Below are positions 6,256-7,897 of a DNA stretch of 7,897 nucleotides, one piece after another (the first letter of the stretch is position 1; each line of letters opens with the position of its first letter). The translations under genes and the position numbers were made by a program. The stretch covers positions 1 through 7,897 of the forward strand of contig JAGRLQ010000179.1 of NCBI GenBank assembly GCA_020441735.1. Direction: 5' to 3'. Below the pieces are notes generated by a model. That model was not told the DNA's origin. It saw only the letters and a list, made by a program, of their open reading frames with translations, and searched no databases. This DNA is from Nitratireductor sp. (GTDB lineage: Bacteria > Pseudomonadota > Alphaproteobacteria > Rhizobiales > Rhizobiaceae).

Positions 6256-7326
6256 AAGAAGTGTCAGCCCCATGACGAGAATCAGGGCAGCACCGCCGAT
6301 TTCCATCGCCCGGAAAATGCCGCTGCGCAGGGCACTGCCCGAACTCAGTCTGAGGGCAACGTTCTTGGCGGTGACCGCCAGGGTGGCAATAGCGGAAACC
6401 GTGATCGCCGTTCCGATCGCCATGGCGAAGGCCGACAATATGCCGGCCAGATACAGTCCGTTGAGGAAGGAAAACGTCAACACGATCAGCGCGCCCGTAC
6501 AGGGCCGCAATCCGACGGCAAACACCGCCGTCCAGGCTTCCCTCAGCCCCATGCGGCCTTCCAGCAGCGAGGGATCGGGCAGATGGGCGTGGCCGCATTC
6601 CGAACAGACACCACCATGATGGTGATCGTGATCATGATGATGCCCGCTATGCCCGTGATCGGCATGCCCATGGTGATGGTGGTCATGGTGATGATGTTCA
6701 TGATCGCCATGCTCGTGATGATGAATGTGAACCGTGCCATGCTCCGTGGCGGCCAGCGCCACCGGCGCCGGCGCCCGCACCCCGAACAGCTTGCGCCACA
6801 ATAGCCAGGCACCCAGCATCGCCACGCCGGCATAGCTGGCGATTTCGAGATAGCGCGCCAGGTCTCCCTGACGCAGGCCGAACTCGCGCAGGAAAAAAAC
6901 AATGGAGCCGATCGCCACGATGGCGACCATCGCCTGCATCGCCGATGAGGCAAAGGAAAGCAGAATGCCGCGGCGAAGCTGCACCTCATTGGCAACCATG
7001 TAGGAGGAGATCACCACCTTGCCATGCCCCGGTCCGGCGGCGTGCAGTATGCCGTAGGCAAAGCTCAGTCCGATCAGGATCCACATGCCACCATTTCCAG
7101 AGCGGATCAGCTTCAGCGCGTCGGTCATCGCCTTGTAGAAGGACTTCTGCTGTTGCTGGATCCAGAACAGAATGCCGGCAAACGGACCCTCCGGCTTGAT
7201 TGCCTGCTCGGCCTGGCCGAGGCCGAGTGAATTCTGGGCGCTCGCCGCATCCGGCAGCATCAAGCCGACAGCAAGCGCCAGCAGCAGAAGCGCAACAACA
7301 ACAAATACCGGTCGTCGCAAGGTCAT
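6235..7326 (-). CDS. NicO/RcnA-family nickel/cobalt transporter with His-rich loop
   Basis: An inner-membrane transporter of the NicO family, expected to move Ni2+ or Co2+; some members export (RcnA), others are thought to import, and the sequence does not settle this. From ATG 7326 it has 363 residues. A hydrophobic N-terminus ends in DAASAQ, either a signal peptide or first helix. About six further membrane segments follow, with the family motifs HAAGPGHGK (residues 95-103) and GLRPCTGALIVL (272-283). Between them, residues 196-248 form a loop with 27 histidines plus CSECGHAH, a likely metal-sensing or metal-buffering segment. The ATG overlaps the DUF1007 stop as ATGA, which indicates translational coupling; a TTG at 7335, 7 bases after GGTGG, is an alternative start adding 3 residues. 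The pair DUF1007-NicO is a recurring arrangement in alphaproteobacteria. Confidence 0.9.
   Translation of the reverse strand: MTLRRPVFVVVALLLLALAVGLMLPDAASAQNSLGLGQAEQAIKPEGPFAGILFWIQQQQKSFYKAMTDALKLIRSGNGGMWILIGLSFAYGILHAAGPGHGKVVISSYMVANEVQLRRGILLSFASSAMQAMVAIVAIGSIVFFLREFGLRQGDLARYLEIASYAGVAMLGAWLLWRKLFGVRAPAPVALAATEHGTVHIHHHEHGDHEHHHHDHHHHGHADHGHSGHHHDHDHHHGGVCSECGHAHLPDPSLLEGRMGLREAWTAVFAVGLRPCTGALIVLTFSFLNGLYLAGILSAFAMAIGTAITVSAIATLAVTAKNVALRLSSGSALRSGIFRAMEIGGAALILVMGLTLLAAAYYG
6583..6741 (-). repeat. Histidine-codon low-complexity tract in the NicO gene
   Basis: A run of CAT/CAC codons broken by Asp, Glu and Gly codons encodes 27 histidines in 53 residues, ending in CSECGHAH. The tract is in frame and of varied codon usage, so it is selected protein sequence and not an expanding DNA repeat, although such tracts often vary in length between strains. 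Confidence 0.8.
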
Positions 7327-7897
7327 GCCGGACAACTGAATTCCACCCAGGTCAGATAGTCTTCGCTTGCATCGACCTTTTCGTCGGGGGACGCGGCAAA
7401 CAAGTCAGCCAGCCGGTCCGCATCCCGGGCATACAGTTCATCCCAGTCCGGAACGACGATCTGCGAAGTGCAGGCTTTGCCGTTGCCTGATACGATGACC
7501 GCCGTCGGGTCGGGCAGTTCCACCGCCACGTAATAGGTCGGATCGGAAACGGCGACCCTGAAGCCTTTTGCCCCCATTGGCTGCGGCTTGGTCAGTTCCA
7601 GCGCCATGATCATCAGAAGCTGGCCGTTCTTGAAGTCGATGATGTAGGGTTCCGGCTCGTAGAAATCGACGATATTGGAACCGTCCCGAACCTCGGTATA
7701 GAAATTGTATTCGCTCAGCGACACCTTGGTCACCTTGCCGATCTCCTCCAGCTCCTTCTCATCGAGTTGGCCATTGCCATTGTCGTCAAAGTCGAGCACC
7801 AGCGAGGAGGAAAAAATCTCGTCGAAACGCCACACATGGCGGATCTCGGTCGCCTCCCCCTTGTCGTTGCGAACGATTTCCAGATTGGCCTCGATCC
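7323..7897 (-). CDS. DUF1007 family protein, 5' end outside window
   Basis: The frame is open to the right edge, leaving 190 visible residues and the natural C-terminus; the missing part should be a short N-terminal stretch with a signal peptide and a family HPH-type motif. The visible start (IEANLEIVRNDKGE) and the following HVWRFDEIFSS are typical of DUF1007. Residues 37-48 of the fragment form a complete EF-hand loop, with D, N, N, G, L and E at positions 1, 3, 5, 6, 8 and 12. The last third contains a Cys (CTSQIV) and a second Cys near the end (EFSCPA), which could form a disulphide if the protein is periplasmic. Its function is not established; its overlap with the nickel/cobalt transporter gene suggests a role in metal handling at that transporter. 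Confidence 0.85.
   Translation of the reverse strand, partial: IEANLEIVRNDKGEATEIRHVWRFDEIFSSSLVLDFDDNGNGQLDEKELEEIGKVTKVSLSEYNFYTEVRDGSNIVDFYEPEPYIIDFKNGQLLMIMALELTKPQPMGAKGFRVAVSDPTYYVAVELPDPTAVIVSGNGKACTSQIVVPDWDELYARDADRLADLFAASPDEKVDASEDYLTWVEFSCPA
7752..7787 (-). other. EF-hand-like calcium-binding loop in the DUF1007 protein
   Basis: Twelve codons encode DDNGNGQLDEKE. Ligand positions 1 (Asp), 3 (Asn), 5 (Asn), 12 (Glu), the central Gly at 6 and the hydrophobic residue at 8 all match the EF-hand loop rule. Only one loop is visible in the fragment. Confidence 0.7.

Noticed and set aside
6583..6741. Possible tandem or CRISPR-like repeat
   Set aside because: Units are not of constant length and there are no unique spacers; it is an in-frame His-rich coding tract.
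6157..6804. A plus-strand frame with a Met/Val-rich membrane-like stretch
   Set aside because: The methionine-rich run is just the complement of the histidine-codon tract in the NicO gene.

Overview
All the genes I can support lie on the minus strand. In transcription order (right to left) they are: a partial DUF1007-family gene; a NicO/RcnA-type nickel/cobalt transporter; a complete three-gene TRAP transporter (solute-binding protein, small permease, large permease); and ferrochelatase (hemH), which runs off the left edge. Base composition, the wording of the ferrochelatase, the DUF1007-NicO pair and the TakP-like TRAP set all suggest an alphaproteobacterium, probably of the Rhizobiales/Hyphomicrobiales (Phyllobacteriaceae- or Rhizobiaceae-like). 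This is judged from remembered family patterns, not from a database search.

Right part (about 6235-7897): DUF1007 and NicO overlap in an ATGA-type junction and form a metal-handling pair. The DUF1007 protein carries a textbook EF-hand calcium loop. The NicO protein carries a cytosol-sized loop with 27 histidines and a CSEC motif. The transporter should move Ni2+ or Co2+ across the inner membrane, and the DUF1007 protein is probably an exported partner.

Middle part (about 1132-6234): a 230-base leader with two bulged hairpins precedes the Tat-signal-bearing binding protein (364 aa). Its key residues match the TakP/lactate-type group that binds 2-oxo or 2-hydroxy acids through a metal ion. Next comes an 11-bp UUCG-capped hairpin with a short U-tract, a likely attenuator that lowers expression of the permease genes. 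The long-form DctQ (332 aa) and a very long DctM (884 aa) follow. The last roughly 330 residues of DctM are a charged, helical, coiled-coil-like extension beyond the transport domain. Together the three proteins would drive Na+-coupled uptake of a small organic acid.

Left part (1-1131): a 125-base gap holds a plausible hemH promoter. Its -10 overlaps an inverted repeat resembling the Irr iron-control element, so hemH is probably transcribed separately and may respond to iron or heme status. Ferrochelatase inserts Fe2+ into protoporphyrin IX and has both catalytic residues.

I see no mobile element, CRISPR array, tRNA or rRNA. Nothing here clearly amounts to an undescribed multi-gene system. 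The most unusual items are the DctM coiled-coil extension, the dctP-dctQ attenuator hairpin and the Irr-like box at hemH.
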